A DNA stretch of 64,000 bases, taken from Pseudidiomarina woesei (GTDB lineage: Bacteria; Pseudomonadota; Gammaproteobacteria; Enterobacterales; Alteromonadaceae). The stretch is from positions 186,001-250,000 of the forward strand of contig NZ_LIPW01000003.1 in assembly GCF_001418345.1 (NCBI RefSeq), given 5' to 3'. Both the position numbers and the translations under genes were made by a program. The notes beneath the pieces are model-generated. The model had not been told where the DNA came from, ran no database searches, and saw only the letters and a program-made list of their open reading frames with translations. Below, one piece after another: positions 1-6,400 of this stretch. Every line of letters begins with the position of its first letter. Position 1 is the stretch's first letter.

Positions 1-368
1 CCTAGCAACCGGTATGTCCAGCCGCCACTGCCATCTAATTTTACGTGGTTCTGAATAACCTGGCGCACCAGCTCAAAGTCGCTTTGGCGTATGTCTTTAA
101 TGTCGGCAATAAGGGTATCGGCTAACTGGCGTTTGTTGCTGTTGGGGTGTGCAGAAAGCTTGGCTAAGGGCTCTAGAGCGTCGCGACCAAAGGCGCGCAA
201 CTGGGCTTTAACGGCTTCATCGGCTTCGCCGTTGCTATAACTAGGCACGTCTTTTTCGGGAATCAGCGCAATGCAGGCGTCAACGGTGGTGCAAGGGCTG
301 GCTTGGTCGAGCGCGTGCGACAGCGGCGTGGCTAGGCCTAAAAAAATAGCAAACAGTGCTCGTTTCAT
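1..368 (-). CDS. Secreted protein of unknown function, N-terminal part only
   Basis: Reading the minus strand from the ATG at 368 gives an open frame that runs off the window edge (about 122 residues visible). It starts with a typical Sec signal peptide: Met-Lys-Arg, a hydrophobic stretch (ALFAIFLGLA) and a likely cleavage site after SHA. The mature part has two cysteines close together (PCTTVDAC) and is helical and charged. An AGAGGGAAC ribosome-binding site precedes the start. I do not recognise the family. The location is probably periplasmic. Its 5' end abuts a decayed Fic fragment, whose stop codon overlaps the start codon as ATGA. That suggests the region upstream was replaced by unrelated DNA, so the gene's own promoter may be lost. 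Confidence 0.75.
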   Translation of the reverse strand, partial: MKRALFAIFLGLATPLSHALDQASPCTTVDACIALIPEKDVPSYSNGEADEAVKAQLRAFGRDALEPLAKLSAHPNSNKRQLADTLIADIKDIRQSDFELVRQVIQNHVKLDGSGGWTYRLL

Positions 369-577
369 GGGTTCCCTCTTTTTGATTTGTTCCAAGTACC
401 AGTTGTGCTGGTGGCGGTATTATTAAACCACTTAACAAACTGCGCTAACTCGCTTTTTAGTGTTGCACGTGGTGGGGCTTCAAAGTGTATTTTGGGCTTG
501 AGTATAGGCCCTGAAACAATTTGCATGGGTGCATTCTGGATATTGCCAAAGCCATTGTTGTACGTGCACTTTGGTCG
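365..577 (-). pseudogene. Remnant of a Fic-family protein (internal fragment)
   Basis: The minus strand from 526 reads MQIVSGPILKPKIHFEAPP and then a helix ending in KWFN. I know this pattern from the stretch just ahead of the Fic core in Fic proteins that carry an N-terminal DUF4172-like domain (PMQVVSG..G...VHFEAPP......M..F..WFN). Just upstream a WQYPE-like piece lies in another frame, so a frameshift has occurred. Everything before it and the whole catalytic HPFxxGNGR core are missing. The frame ends at a TGA overlapping the ATG of the secreted-protein gene at 368. The assignment rests on motif memory over about 40 residues. It is a dead fragment, not a gene. Confidence 0.6.
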
Positions 578-595
578 CTATATAAGCGCTTCTAT

Positions 596-780
596 GGTTC
601 TATTTGAATCTCTTTTACTTTGCCCTGGAGAGGCAATTCGCTTCTTGTAAAGTTTTCCCATATCTAAGTTGCCATCGTGCAACCCTTGAGATAACTCTGT
701 AGCAGCTACAATCGACGCTAAATCGTCGATTTTGCCTTACACATAAAACGATCAAAATCGTCCGTTACATAAATTTTCAT
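596..780 (-). pseudogene. Frameshifted RelE-like toxin remnant
   Basis: The minus strand from the ATG at 780 reads MKIYVTDDFDRFMCKAK and then hits a stop. Shifting one base continues as KIDDLASIVAATELSQGL, followed by HDGNLDMGKLYKKRIASPGQ. This is the order seen in the RelE-like toxin family of PF06296 (FDRFARK..I.D..L..A......G..DADLGGG..K.R.AR.GQGKSGG). The conserved C-terminal half (YRTLIAYR..) is unreadable in any single frame, and no antitoxin follows. It is therefore an inactivated toxin gene that lost its partner. The family name comes from pattern recognition only. Confidence 0.6.
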
Positions 781-976
781 TTCGGATATCCCTTCCAAAA
801 CTATGGTGCATATTACTACACTTTTTTGTTTTCTAATCAATAAATGAGAATAGCCTACTTTTTATCCTCGAGTGCGCAATTAGCTGTATGTATTACGATT
901 GAACTGCATCATGACTTACGTCGGTGAATTTAATGGTGGTACATTAGAGCTGGCCTAACCAACTGGAACGCCCCTG
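781..976. other. Non-coding stretch between decayed genes
   Basis: AT-rich sequence with no open frame of credible length or ribosome-binding site on either strand. I see no repeat or RNA gene in it. It joins the RelE-like remnant to the SDR remnant and is probably scar DNA from earlier insertions and deletions. Confidence 0.5.
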
Positions 977-1119
977 ATGCACCAACCTTCTATTTTCGTC
1001 ACTGGCGCGGCAACCGCGTGCATTGGGCAGTTGGCCTACAAACTAAGCTCATGGTCATTGCTAGCAAGCTTACGCCAGCCTGGCTGTTGCGACTAAGCAA
1101 CAAGTGGATTGCCGGCTAA
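977..1119 (+). pseudogene. Short-chain dehydrogenase gene with internal deletion (both ends remain)
   Basis: The ATG at 977 opens MHQPSIFVTGAATA, which has the form of an SDR N-terminus (beta strand plus the start of the TGxxxGIG nucleotide loop). After this point the reading frame must shift. The downstream frame gives RGNRVHWAVGLQTKLMVIAS and then KLTPAWLLRLSNKWIAG and a stop at 1119, which looks like the C-terminal tail of an SDR. About 200 central residues, including the YxxxK active site, are gone. The join falls near GGCAACCGC, which fits both halves and could be a deletion junction. It is certainly non-functional as an enzyme; SDR identity is likely but is judged from the termini alone. 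Confidence 0.55.
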
Positions 1120-1214
1120 GTTATCAATCCTTATAGTCAATTATTACTATTTCCTACCCAAAACAAATGACATTTCGTACATGTTTATAAATTAGACAAC
1201 CTTAACTATCAGGG

Positions 1215-1230
1215 TTATCATAAATGATAA
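1215..1230 (+). promoter_or_regulatory. Inverted repeat, probable toxin-antitoxin operator
   Basis: TTATCA-TAAA-TGATAA forms a perfect 6-bp inverted repeat with a 4-base centre. It sits directly before the AAGGAGG ribosome-binding site (1232-1238) of the toxin gene. HTH antitoxins usually repress their own operon by binding such repeats, so this is the obvious candidate site. The repeat is seen; its binding is inferred. Confidence 0.6.
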
Positions 1231-1247
1231 CAAGGAGGTTGTTTAAT

Positions 1248-1571
1248 ATGTCGTGGATGATCACGTTTTATCGCGGAGTGGACGAAGATTTATTAAGTAT
1301 TCCGCCTAAAATTCAGGCGAGAATGATTAGGCTTTTAGAGTTGATGGAAACGCACGGTCCTAACTTAGGCCCGCCGCATACAAAATCCTTAGGAAATGGG
1401 TTATTCGAGTTACGAGTTAAGGCTCAAGAGGGTATTGCTCGAGGGGTGTTCTGCTACTTAAATGGGGAACGGATCTGCGTACTTAGCGTATTTGTAAAAA
1501 AGACACAGAAAGTACCGCAAAATGAAATTAAGATTGCTCGTAAAAGGCAAGCAGAGGTAAAAACATTATGA
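1248..1571 (+). CDS. RelE/HigB-type toxin (phage Gp49-like family)
   Basis: A 107-residue basic protein that resembles the Gp49-like/RelE superfamily (PF05973), whose members are ribosome-dependent mRNA interferases. The visible pattern is ITFYRGVDEDLLSIPPKIQA, then LGPPHTKSLGNGLFELRVK, RGVFCYLNGERICVLSVFVKK and a Lys/Arg-rich end. The LGxGLFELR..........R strand order matches the family. An in-frame ATG lies 8 codons upstream at 1224, but the AAGGAGG at 1232-1238 ends nine bases before the ATG at 1248, so 1248 is the start. The stop overlaps the antitoxin start by four bases (ATGA). Toxin-first order is typical of HigBA modules. All expected parts are present and it appears intact. Confidence 0.85.
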   Translation: MSWMITFYRGVDEDLLSIPPKIQARMIRLLELMETHGPNLGPPHTKSLGNGLFELRVKAQEGIARGVFCYLNGERICVLSVFVKKTQKVPQNEIKIARKRQAEVKTL

Positions 1572-1843
1572 ACTTAGAACAGCTAAAAAATCAGGCTCTT
1601 AAAAACCCAGAAGTCAAGGCCGAGTACGACAAGCTTGAAGATGAGTTCAACCTTATACATCAGCTGTTAAGCATGCGTGCCCAGGCAGGCCTTACACAGG
1701 AGCAGTTGGCCAAACGAATGCACACAAGTAAAAGCAATATCAGCAGGCTTGAGCGGGGTAATACTAACCCAAGTTGGGCTACGTTAGTGAAATATGCACA
1801 AGCATGCGGCTTTGAGCTTTCGTTGACGACACACAAAGCCTAA
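1568..1843 (+). CDS. XRE-family antitoxin of the upstream toxin
   Basis: A 91-residue protein with an acidic, helical N-terminus (EQLKNQALKNPEVKAEYDKL), as in antitoxins paired with Gp49-like toxins. An HTH of the Cro/C1 type follows at about residues 37-90: LTQEQLAKRMHTSKSNISRL, ending in ERG and a NPSWATLVKYAQACG helix. It should neutralise the toxin and repress the operon through the inverted repeat at 1215-1230. It is translationally coupled to the toxin by the ATGA overlap. Its stop overlaps the convergent yedK stop by four bases, so the module is packed tightly against a housekeeping gene. Confidence 0.88.
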   Translation: MNLEQLKNQALKNPEVKAEYDKLEDEFNLIHQLLSMRAQAGLTQEQLAKRMHTSKSNISRLERGNTNPSWATLVKYAQACGFELSLTTHKA

Positions 1844-2421
1844 ACAGAAATAACCAGCTCAATATCCGCCGGCGCTTGCAACAGTGGCGCCAGCGCTTCG
1901 GCTTCGCTATTTAGCCAAAATTCTACTTCGTTAGGGCGAATAAGCAGTGGCATGCGGTGATGGTATTGAGCACACTGCGCGGTAGGGGCGGTGGTAAGGG
2001 TAACAAGCTGTGCGTGATGCACAACGTGCGGAAAGTAAATGCCAGCCATGTAAAGTGGCTGATTATGCGCTTGCGCAAATAGGTATTTGGTTTTTCGGGG
2101 TTGCCCCTCTTCTTGCTGCCACTCATACCAACCACTGCACGGCACCACGCACCGAAACTCTTTAAACGCGCGCTTAAACGTGGGCTTGCTTGCCACAGTT
2201 TCGGCTTGGGCATTAATGATAATGCGCTTAGACCATTCCGGCTGAATACCCCATAGCGTGTTGAGTTGGTGCAAGCCATTGTGGTTTATGGGCGTGGTAA
2301 TGGTAGCGACCATTTGCGTTGGCCGCAGATCGTGGTTGGTTGGCGTGTTGAAGTTAAAGCCCAACTGCTCGGTGACCAGTTGGCATAACGGGTCACTGAC
2401 TACGTTAAGTCTTCCGCACAT
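1840..2421 (-). CDS. yedK: SRAP domain protein YedK (abasic-site DNA-protein crosslinker)
   Basis: A 193-residue SOS response-associated peptidase family protein (HMCES/YedK). The protein begins MCGR; in this family the Met is removed and Cys2 forms a stable thiazolidine with abasic sites in single-stranded DNA, protecting them. Other family landmarks are RCVVPCSGWYEW, with the conserved Glu, and APTAQCAQYHHRMPLLI, with the active-site His. Length and motif order are normal. The gene is convergent with the antitoxin gene, with a four-base overlap. No LexA box was recognised upstream. Confidence 0.92.
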   Translation of the reverse strand: MCGRLNVVSDPLCQLVTEQLGFNFNTPTNHDLRPTQMVATITTPINHNGLHQLNTLWGIQPEWSKRIIINAQAETVASKPTFKRAFKEFRCVVPCSGWYEWQQEEGQPRKTKYLFAQAHNQPLYMAGIYFPHVVHHAQLVTLTTAPTAQCAQYHHRMPLLIRPNEVEFWLNSEAEALAPLLQAPADIELVISV

Positions 2422-2494
2422 GGCATCCCCCCTAGAAAAATAGGACTATATTCCAGTTAATGCTTAGAAAACAGGATAATCGTCCAAGGTGTTT

Positions 2495-2653
2495 ATGGCA
2501 AAGCGCGACTTACATAAAGTTTTTTCCGGCGACCCTGGTGTGGCTATTAGCTCATACTTAAAAATAATGGCGGTACTTGGCATGGAGGATAATGATGCAG
2601 TGAAATGGTATAGTTCGTGTATTCGAACTCACAATGATTTATCGAAATGCTAA
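2495..2653 (+). pseudogene. Orphan C-terminal fragment of an HTH antitoxin
   Basis: A 52-residue open frame beginning MAKRDLHKVFSGDPGVAISS and continuing with YLKIMAVLGM. The SGDPGVAIxSYLxVLxxLG pattern is typical of the second half of HTH antitoxins of the HipB-like type, where it follows the recognition helix. The first half of the HTH is missing, and the frame meets a stop just upstream of the Met. There is no cognate toxin nearby. The end overlaps the start of rlmA by seven bases. This is most likely a residue of a lost toxin-antitoxin locus. Confidence 0.55.
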
Positions 2654-3474
2654 CTCTTAACTGCCCTATCTGTGCACAACCACTGCGGTGTGATAATTCC
2701 CATCGAACATGGTGCTGCGACGACGGCCACAGCTTTGATGTGGCGAAGCAAGGCTACGTTAATTTGTTGCCGGTGCAGAACAAACGTTCAAAAGACCCCG
2801 GCGACAGCAAAGCCATGGTGCAAGCTCGCGCCGAGTTTTTACGCGCCAAGTATTATCAACCATTGGCCGACAAAGTCGCTCAGGTGGTGCTAAACGGCAA
2901 GCCGCAAACCGTGCTAGACGCCGGGTGTGGTGAAGGCTATTACCTACGCGAACTTTTGGCTGAAGCCGATTTGCGCCAGCAGCCATTGCGCTGTGTTGGC
3001 TTAGATATTTCCAAGTGGGCGGTGCAGTTGGCGGCTAAACAAGATCCGCGAGTCACTTGGCTAGTTGCCTCAAACAGCCAAATTCCGTTACCAACAGACA
3101 GTGTGGACACGCTACTGTGTTTGTTTGGGTTTCCGGTATCTGCTGAATTTAACCGCGTTCTGAAGCCCGATGGCCGTTTAATTATGGTCGACCCAGCCAG
3201 TGAACACCTGCTAGAACTCAAGCAAATTATTTATCCGCAAGTACACACGAAGCCTGAGCAATTGCCAGTGCCGAGCGACACTTGGCAATTGACGGACAAA
3301 CAGCGACTAACCTTTACACTAGAGCTCACCGAACGCGAGCATATACAACATTTACTCACCATGACACCGCACCTATACCGCGCCAGCAGCGAAGGCCGCG
3401 AGCGGGCTGCTGCGCTAGAGCACCTTACCGTAACTGCCGACATGTGGGTGCGAACTTTTGTGTCGGTGGAATAG
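2647..3474 (+). CDS. rlmA: 23S rRNA (guanine-N1)-methyltransferase RlmA
   Basis: A 275-residue class I SAM-dependent methyltransferase that modifies G745 of 23S rRNA in enterobacteria. The N-terminus holds the treble-clef zinc site (CPICAQPL, then CDNSHRTWCCDDGHSFDVAK), followed by GYVNLLPVQNKRSKDPGDSK, a hallmark of the RlmA family. The SAM-binding loop is VLDAGCGEGYYLREL (about residues 90-104), and the later LLCLFGFP/FNRVLKPDGRLIMVDP segment completes the fold. Length matches E. coli RlmA (269). The start lies within a remnant antitoxin frame, and no strong Shine-Dalgarno is visible. Confidence 0.93.
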   Translation: MLTLNCPICAQPLRCDNSHRTWCCDDGHSFDVAKQGYVNLLPVQNKRSKDPGDSKAMVQARAEFLRAKYYQPLADKVAQVVLNGKPQTVLDAGCGEGYYLRELLAEADLRQQPLRCVGLDISKWAVQLAAKQDPRVTWLVASNSQIPLPTDSVDTLLCLFGFPVSAEFNRVLKPDGRLIMVDPASEHLLELKQIIYPQVHTKPEQLPVPSDTWQLTDKQRLTFTLELTEREHIQHLLTMTPHLYRASSEGRERAAALEHLTVTADMWVRTFVSVE

Positions 3475-3501
3475 CATTGCTGAAGGCTAAAAATTAACTA
3501 G

Positions 3502-3843
3502 AATGGATTTATCTTTGCTGGAGGCGGCGGCATTGCCCTGCTTATTATTGCAGTGAACTCTAGCTCAACGCTTATTCTGCACTATGTATTCGGCGGTTTA
3601 GGGGTGTTTATTGGCGCTAGCATGGGCCATTTTGCATTCAGGAAAAATCCACCGCGCAAAGTTTGGTTAACCGAACACATTGGCGCCATTCTTGGCTCTG
3701 GCATAGCCGCCTACACCGCATTTTTAGCCTTCGGCGCACGCCATTGGCTCAGCTTTTTGGGCGACTGGCAGTTGGCCGCCTGGATACTTCCCAGCATTGT
3801 CGGCACCGCAGGCATTATTTGGGCAACCCGCCGCTGGGGGTGA
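3502..3843 (+). pseudogene. C-terminal part of a polytopic membrane protein
   Basis: The frame opens after a stop at 3499 and has no convincing initiator until a GTG at 3553, yet the upstream codons already read like a membrane segment (GFIFAGGGIALLIIA). Three further hydrophobic spans follow, with a WLTEHIGAILGSGIAAYTAF segment and a terminal IIWATRRWG. The W..HI..ML.S.IA..TAF pattern recalls the C-terminal half of DUF2306-type membrane proteins, but I am not sure of that name. Because the frame is open at its 5' side without a start, I read it as a 5'-truncated gene. A short functional protein from GTG 3553 (96 residues) cannot be excluded. Confidence 0.45.
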
Positions 3844-3847
3844 CGGG

Positions 3848-4711
3848 TTATTCGATATTTTGGATCTGCTCGCGCATTTGCTCAATCAACACCTTCAGTT
3901 CCACCGCAGCAGCGGTGATGTCGGCGTTAATTGACTTTGAGCCCAGAGTGTTCGCTTCGCGGTTAAACTCTTGCATCATGAAGTCTAAGCGGCGGCCGCA
4001 GGCGCCACCTTTGCGCAGTATTTTGCGGGTTTCTATAACGTGGGCGTTTAAGCGGTCTAGCTCTTCGGCCACGTCCACTTTTTGCGCTAGCATCACCATT
4101 TCGGCTTCAAGGCGGGTTGGGTCCAGCTCTACGCGGGCCTCTTCAAAGCGCGCTAGCAGCTTGTCGCGTTGCCACTGCAGCACTTCTGGCATGCGGCCGC
4201 GCACAAAAGTAACTTGCGTAGAAATGCCTTCAAGGCGCTCTTCAATCATGCGCTCAAGGGCTTTGCCTTCGCTGCCACGGTTTTCAATAAACTCGCTCAC
4301 GCAGGCTTCAAAAGCGCCGAGTACGTCGGCTTGAATCACATCCATGTCGTCTTCTTGCTGGGCCACTACACCTGGCCAACGCAACACGTCTAGCGGGTTC
4401 AACTGGGCACTTGAGCTTTGGTTGGCCACCCAATTGGCCGAAGAAATAACGCTGCGCGCTAACTCTTCGTTCAAACTCAAACCACCTTCGGCTTTTTGCT
4501 CAATGTGTAGGCGCAAGTTGCACTCTACTTTGCCGCGCTGCAGCTGCTTGCGTAAGCGATCTCGCAGGCTGTTTTCTAATGAACGAATTTGCTCTGGCAA
4601 GCGAAAATAGGTTTCTAAAAAACGTTGGTTTACCGAGCGCATTTCCCACGTGGCGGTGCCCCACTCGGCTTTGAGTTCGTGACGCGCGTAGCCGGTCATT
4701 GATTGAATCAT
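3848..4711 (-). CDS. yicC: YicC family endoribonuclease
   Basis: A 287-residue YicC/YloC family protein. Landmarks are the N-terminal MIQSMTGYAR, EMRSVNQRFLETYFRLP, the central acidic helices, and the C-terminal DVAEELDRLNAHVIETRKIL and GRRLDFMMQEFNREANTLGS. The family's C-terminal domain carries acidic metal-binding residues. E. coli YicC has been described as an endoribonuclease that promotes decay of the RyhB sRNA. Divergent transcription from rph is the same arrangement as in enterobacteria. The start is preceded by GAGGAATAGCA. Confidence 0.92.
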   Translation of the reverse strand: MIQSMTGYARHELKAEWGTATWEMRSVNQRFLETYFRLPEQIRSLENSLRDRLRKQLQRGKVECNLRLHIEQKAEGGLSLNEELARSVISSANWVANQSSSAQLNPLDVLRWPGVVAQQEDDMDVIQADVLGAFEACVSEFIENRGSEGKALERMIEERLEGISTQVTFVRGRMPEVLQWQRDKLLARFEEARVELDPTRLEAEMVMLAQKVDVAEELDRLNAHVIETRKILRKGGACGRRLDFMMQEFNREANTLGSKSINADITAAAVELKVLIEQMREQIQNIE

Positions 4712-4783
4712 TGCTATTCCTCAAGTTTGTCATGCGTGTAGTTTAGCACCTCTCGCAAAGCAACGGAATTTCACATCCATATC

Positions 4784-4792
4784 TGATATAAT
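4784..4792 (+). promoter_or_regulatory. Extended -10 promoter for rph-pyrE
   Basis: TGATATAAT at this position is a perfect extended -10 element (TGnTATAAT), about 35 bases before the rph start. No good -35 is visible at the right spacing, which is normal for extended -10 promoters. Confidence 0.55.
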
Positions 4793-4827
4793 TGCCGCCA
4801 ATATTTTGCGCAGCAGAGGAATTCAAC

Positions 4828-5541
4828 ATGCGTCCAAGTGGTCGTACAGCCCAACAAATTCGTCCGGTAACTATTACTCGGAATTTTACTCGTCATGCCG
4901 AAGGTTCGGTGTTAATTGAATTCGGCGACACCAAAGTATTGTGTACGGCTAGTGTTGATCGCAGTGTGCCGCGCTTTTTGAAAGGCAAGGGCCAAGGCTG
5001 GGTCACGGCGGAATATGGTATGTTGCCGCGCTCTACCCATTCGCGCATGGACCGTGAAGCAGCGCGCGGCAAGCAAGGTGGCCGCACGGTTGAAATTCAG
5101 CGTTTAATTGGTCGCTCGTTGCGCGCTTGTGTCGACATGGCGGCGCTAGGCGAAAATACCATTACCATTGACTGCGACGTGTTGCAGGCTGACGGTGGCA
5201 CGCGTACAGCTTCAATTACCGGCGCTTGTGTGGCCTTGGTTGACGCCCTGAACTGGATGCGCAAAGAAGGTATTGTTAAAACCAATCCTTTGAAGGGCTT
5301 GGTGGCTGCGGTTTCTGTGGGCATGTACAAAGGCAACCCGGTAGCTGACTTAGACTACCCGGAAGACTCAAAGGCCGAAACCGACATGAATGTGGTGATG
5401 ACCGAAGCTGGCAAATTCATTGAAGTTCAAGGCACCGCAGAAGGCGAACCGTTTTCAAGCGAAGACATGAACGCCATGTTGGACCTAGCCAAGCACGCCA
5501 TTCGCGAGCTAATGGACTTACAAAAACAAGCCCTGGCGTAA
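4828..5541 (+). CDS. rph: Ribonuclease PH
   Basis: A 237-residue phosphorolytic 3'-5' exoribonuclease that trims tRNA 3' ends. It starts at [14 protein letters not shown], with AGAGGA upstream at 4815-4820; an in-frame upstream Met (4792) lacks such a site and overlaps the -10. Key features are [37 protein letters not shown], the basic [20 protein letters not shown] phosphate/RNA-binding region, and [19 protein letters not shown]. It appears full length and intact, unlike the frameshifted rph of E. coli K-12. The TAA stop is immediately followed by a REP palindrome, then pyrE. Confidence 0.95.
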   Translation: MRPSGRTAQQIRPVTITRNFTRHAEGSVLIEFGDTKVLCTASVDRSVPRFLKGKGQGWVTAEYGMLPRSTHSRMDREAARGKQGGRTVEIQRLIGRSLRACVDMAALGENTITIDCDVLQADGGTRTASITGACVALVDALNWMRKEGIVKTNPLKGLVAAVSVGMYKGNPVADLDYPEDSKAETDMNVVMTEAGKFIEVQGTAEGEPFSSEDMNAMLDLAKHAIRELMDLQKQALA

Positions 5542-5646
5542 CCCGGCGTTTTACGCCGGGACGGCGCAGCCGGTGAATGTTGGGGCATGGTTTGAGGATT
5601 GGAAATGACGGCGCTTTGCGCCACCCGGCGTGGAACGCCGGGCTAC
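5538..5646. repeat. Pair of inverted REP palindromes (BIME-like), copy 1
   Basis: There are two 19-base palindromes of the form CCCGGCGT-NNN-ACGCCGGG, at 5542-5560 (loop TTT) and 5624-5642 (loop GGA). The second is followed by CTAC, so on the minus strand it reads GTAG plus palindrome. The first is preceded by GTAA, which contains the rph stop codon. A GCGC-TTT-GCGC hairpin lies at 5611-5621 just inside the second copy. The head-to-head layout is that of bacterial REP/BIME elements, which carry a GTAG head and are thought to be moved by RAYT (TnpA-REP) transposases. Confidence 0.8.
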
Positions 5647-5658
5647 GGGTGAGTTGAA

Positions 5659-6300
5659 ATGAAACAATATCAAAAAGAATTTATTGAATTTGCCATTGAA
5701 CGTGGCGTATTAAAATTTGGTGAGTTTACCTTGAAGTCGGGCCGCACTAGCCCGTATTTCTTTAACGCCGGCTTGTTTAATCAGGGCTCTGACTTGGCAC
5801 GTTTAGGCCGCTTTTATGCGGCGGCGTTGCAAGACAGCGGCGTGAATTACGACGTGCTGTTTGGCCCGGCCTACAAGGGCATTCCTATTGCCACGGCGGC
5901 CGCCATTGCGTTGTATGACACCTACCAAAAAGACGTACCCTATTGTTTTAACCGCAAAGAGAAGAAAGACCACGGTGAAGGCGGTAACTTAGTGGGTTCG
6001 CCGCTGCAAGGCCGCGTGATGTTGGTTGATGACGTGATCACGGCGGGCACGGCTATTCGTGAGTCGATGGATATTGTGCAAGCCAACAATGCTAGCTTGG
6101 CTGGGGTGCTGATTGCGCTTGACCGCCAAGAAAAAGGCAAGGGCGAGCTGAGTGCTATTCAAGAGGTTGAGCGTGACTACGGCGCAACTGTTATTAGCAT
6201 TGTGAAGCTAAATGATGTGATTGAGTATTTAAAAAACTCGCCCGATTTTGCGCAGTACTTAGATAAAGTGACTGCGTATCGGGCGCAGTACGGGGTGTAG
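5659..6300 (+). CDS. pyrE: Orotate phosphoribosyltransferase
   Basis: A 213-residue enzyme that converts orotate and PRPP to OMP in pyrimidine synthesis. The PRPP-binding signature [17 protein letters not shown] lies at about residues 118-134. Other motifs are [16 protein letters not shown] near the start, [13 protein letters not shown] and [13 protein letters not shown] (the flexible catalytic loop Lys/His). It is equal in length to E. coli PyrE. It follows rph, with two REP elements in between instead of the usual attenuator; no UTP-sensitive leader peptide was recognised. The TAG stop is part of the next REP head. Confidence 0.95.
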   Translation: MKQYQKEFIEFAIERGVLKFGEFTLKSGRTSPYFFNAGLFNQGSDLARLGRFYAAALQDSGVNYDVLFGPAYKGIPIATAAAIALYDTYQKDVPYCFNRKEKKDHGEGGNLVGSPLQGRVMLVDDVITAGTAIRESMDIVQANNASLAGVLIALDRQEKGKGELSAIQEVERDYGATVISIVKLNDVIEYLKNSPDFAQYLDKVTAYRAQYGV

Positions 6301-6400
6301 CCCGGCGTTGTACGCCGGGACATGACGAAGTCATGATTATTGCTGATGGTATCGGAGATTTACGGCGCGTTGCGCCACCCGGCGTAGAACGCCGGGCTAC
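6297..6400. repeat. Pair of inverted REP palindromes (BIME-like), copy 2
   Basis: GTAG at 6297-6300 is followed by CCCGGCGT-TGT-ACGCCGGG (6301-6319). The partner CCCGGCGT-AGA-ACGCCGGG lies at 6378-6396, followed by CTAC (6397-6400), in inverted orientation. Both GTAG heads supply TAG stop codons: pyrE on the plus strand (6298-6300) and the convergent secreted-protein gene on the minus strand (6397-6399). The pair could act as a bidirectional transcript end or mRNA stabiliser between convergent genes. Confidence 0.82.

Noticed and set aside
387-650. 87-residue plus-strand ORF over the Fic/RelE remnant region
   Set aside because: No ribosome-binding site or family pattern. The minus strand of the same DNA carries recognisable toxin-type protein fragments, so this frame is a shadow.
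3663-4334. 223-residue plus-strand ORF antisense to yicC
   Set aside because: It lies opposite the conserved yicC coding sequence, is Ser/Arg-rich as expected for a shadow frame, and has no start signals.
5542-5658. pyrE attenuator or leader peptide
   Set aside because: The rph-pyrE gap is explained by two REP palindromes. There is no T-run after the stems and no suitable leader frame.
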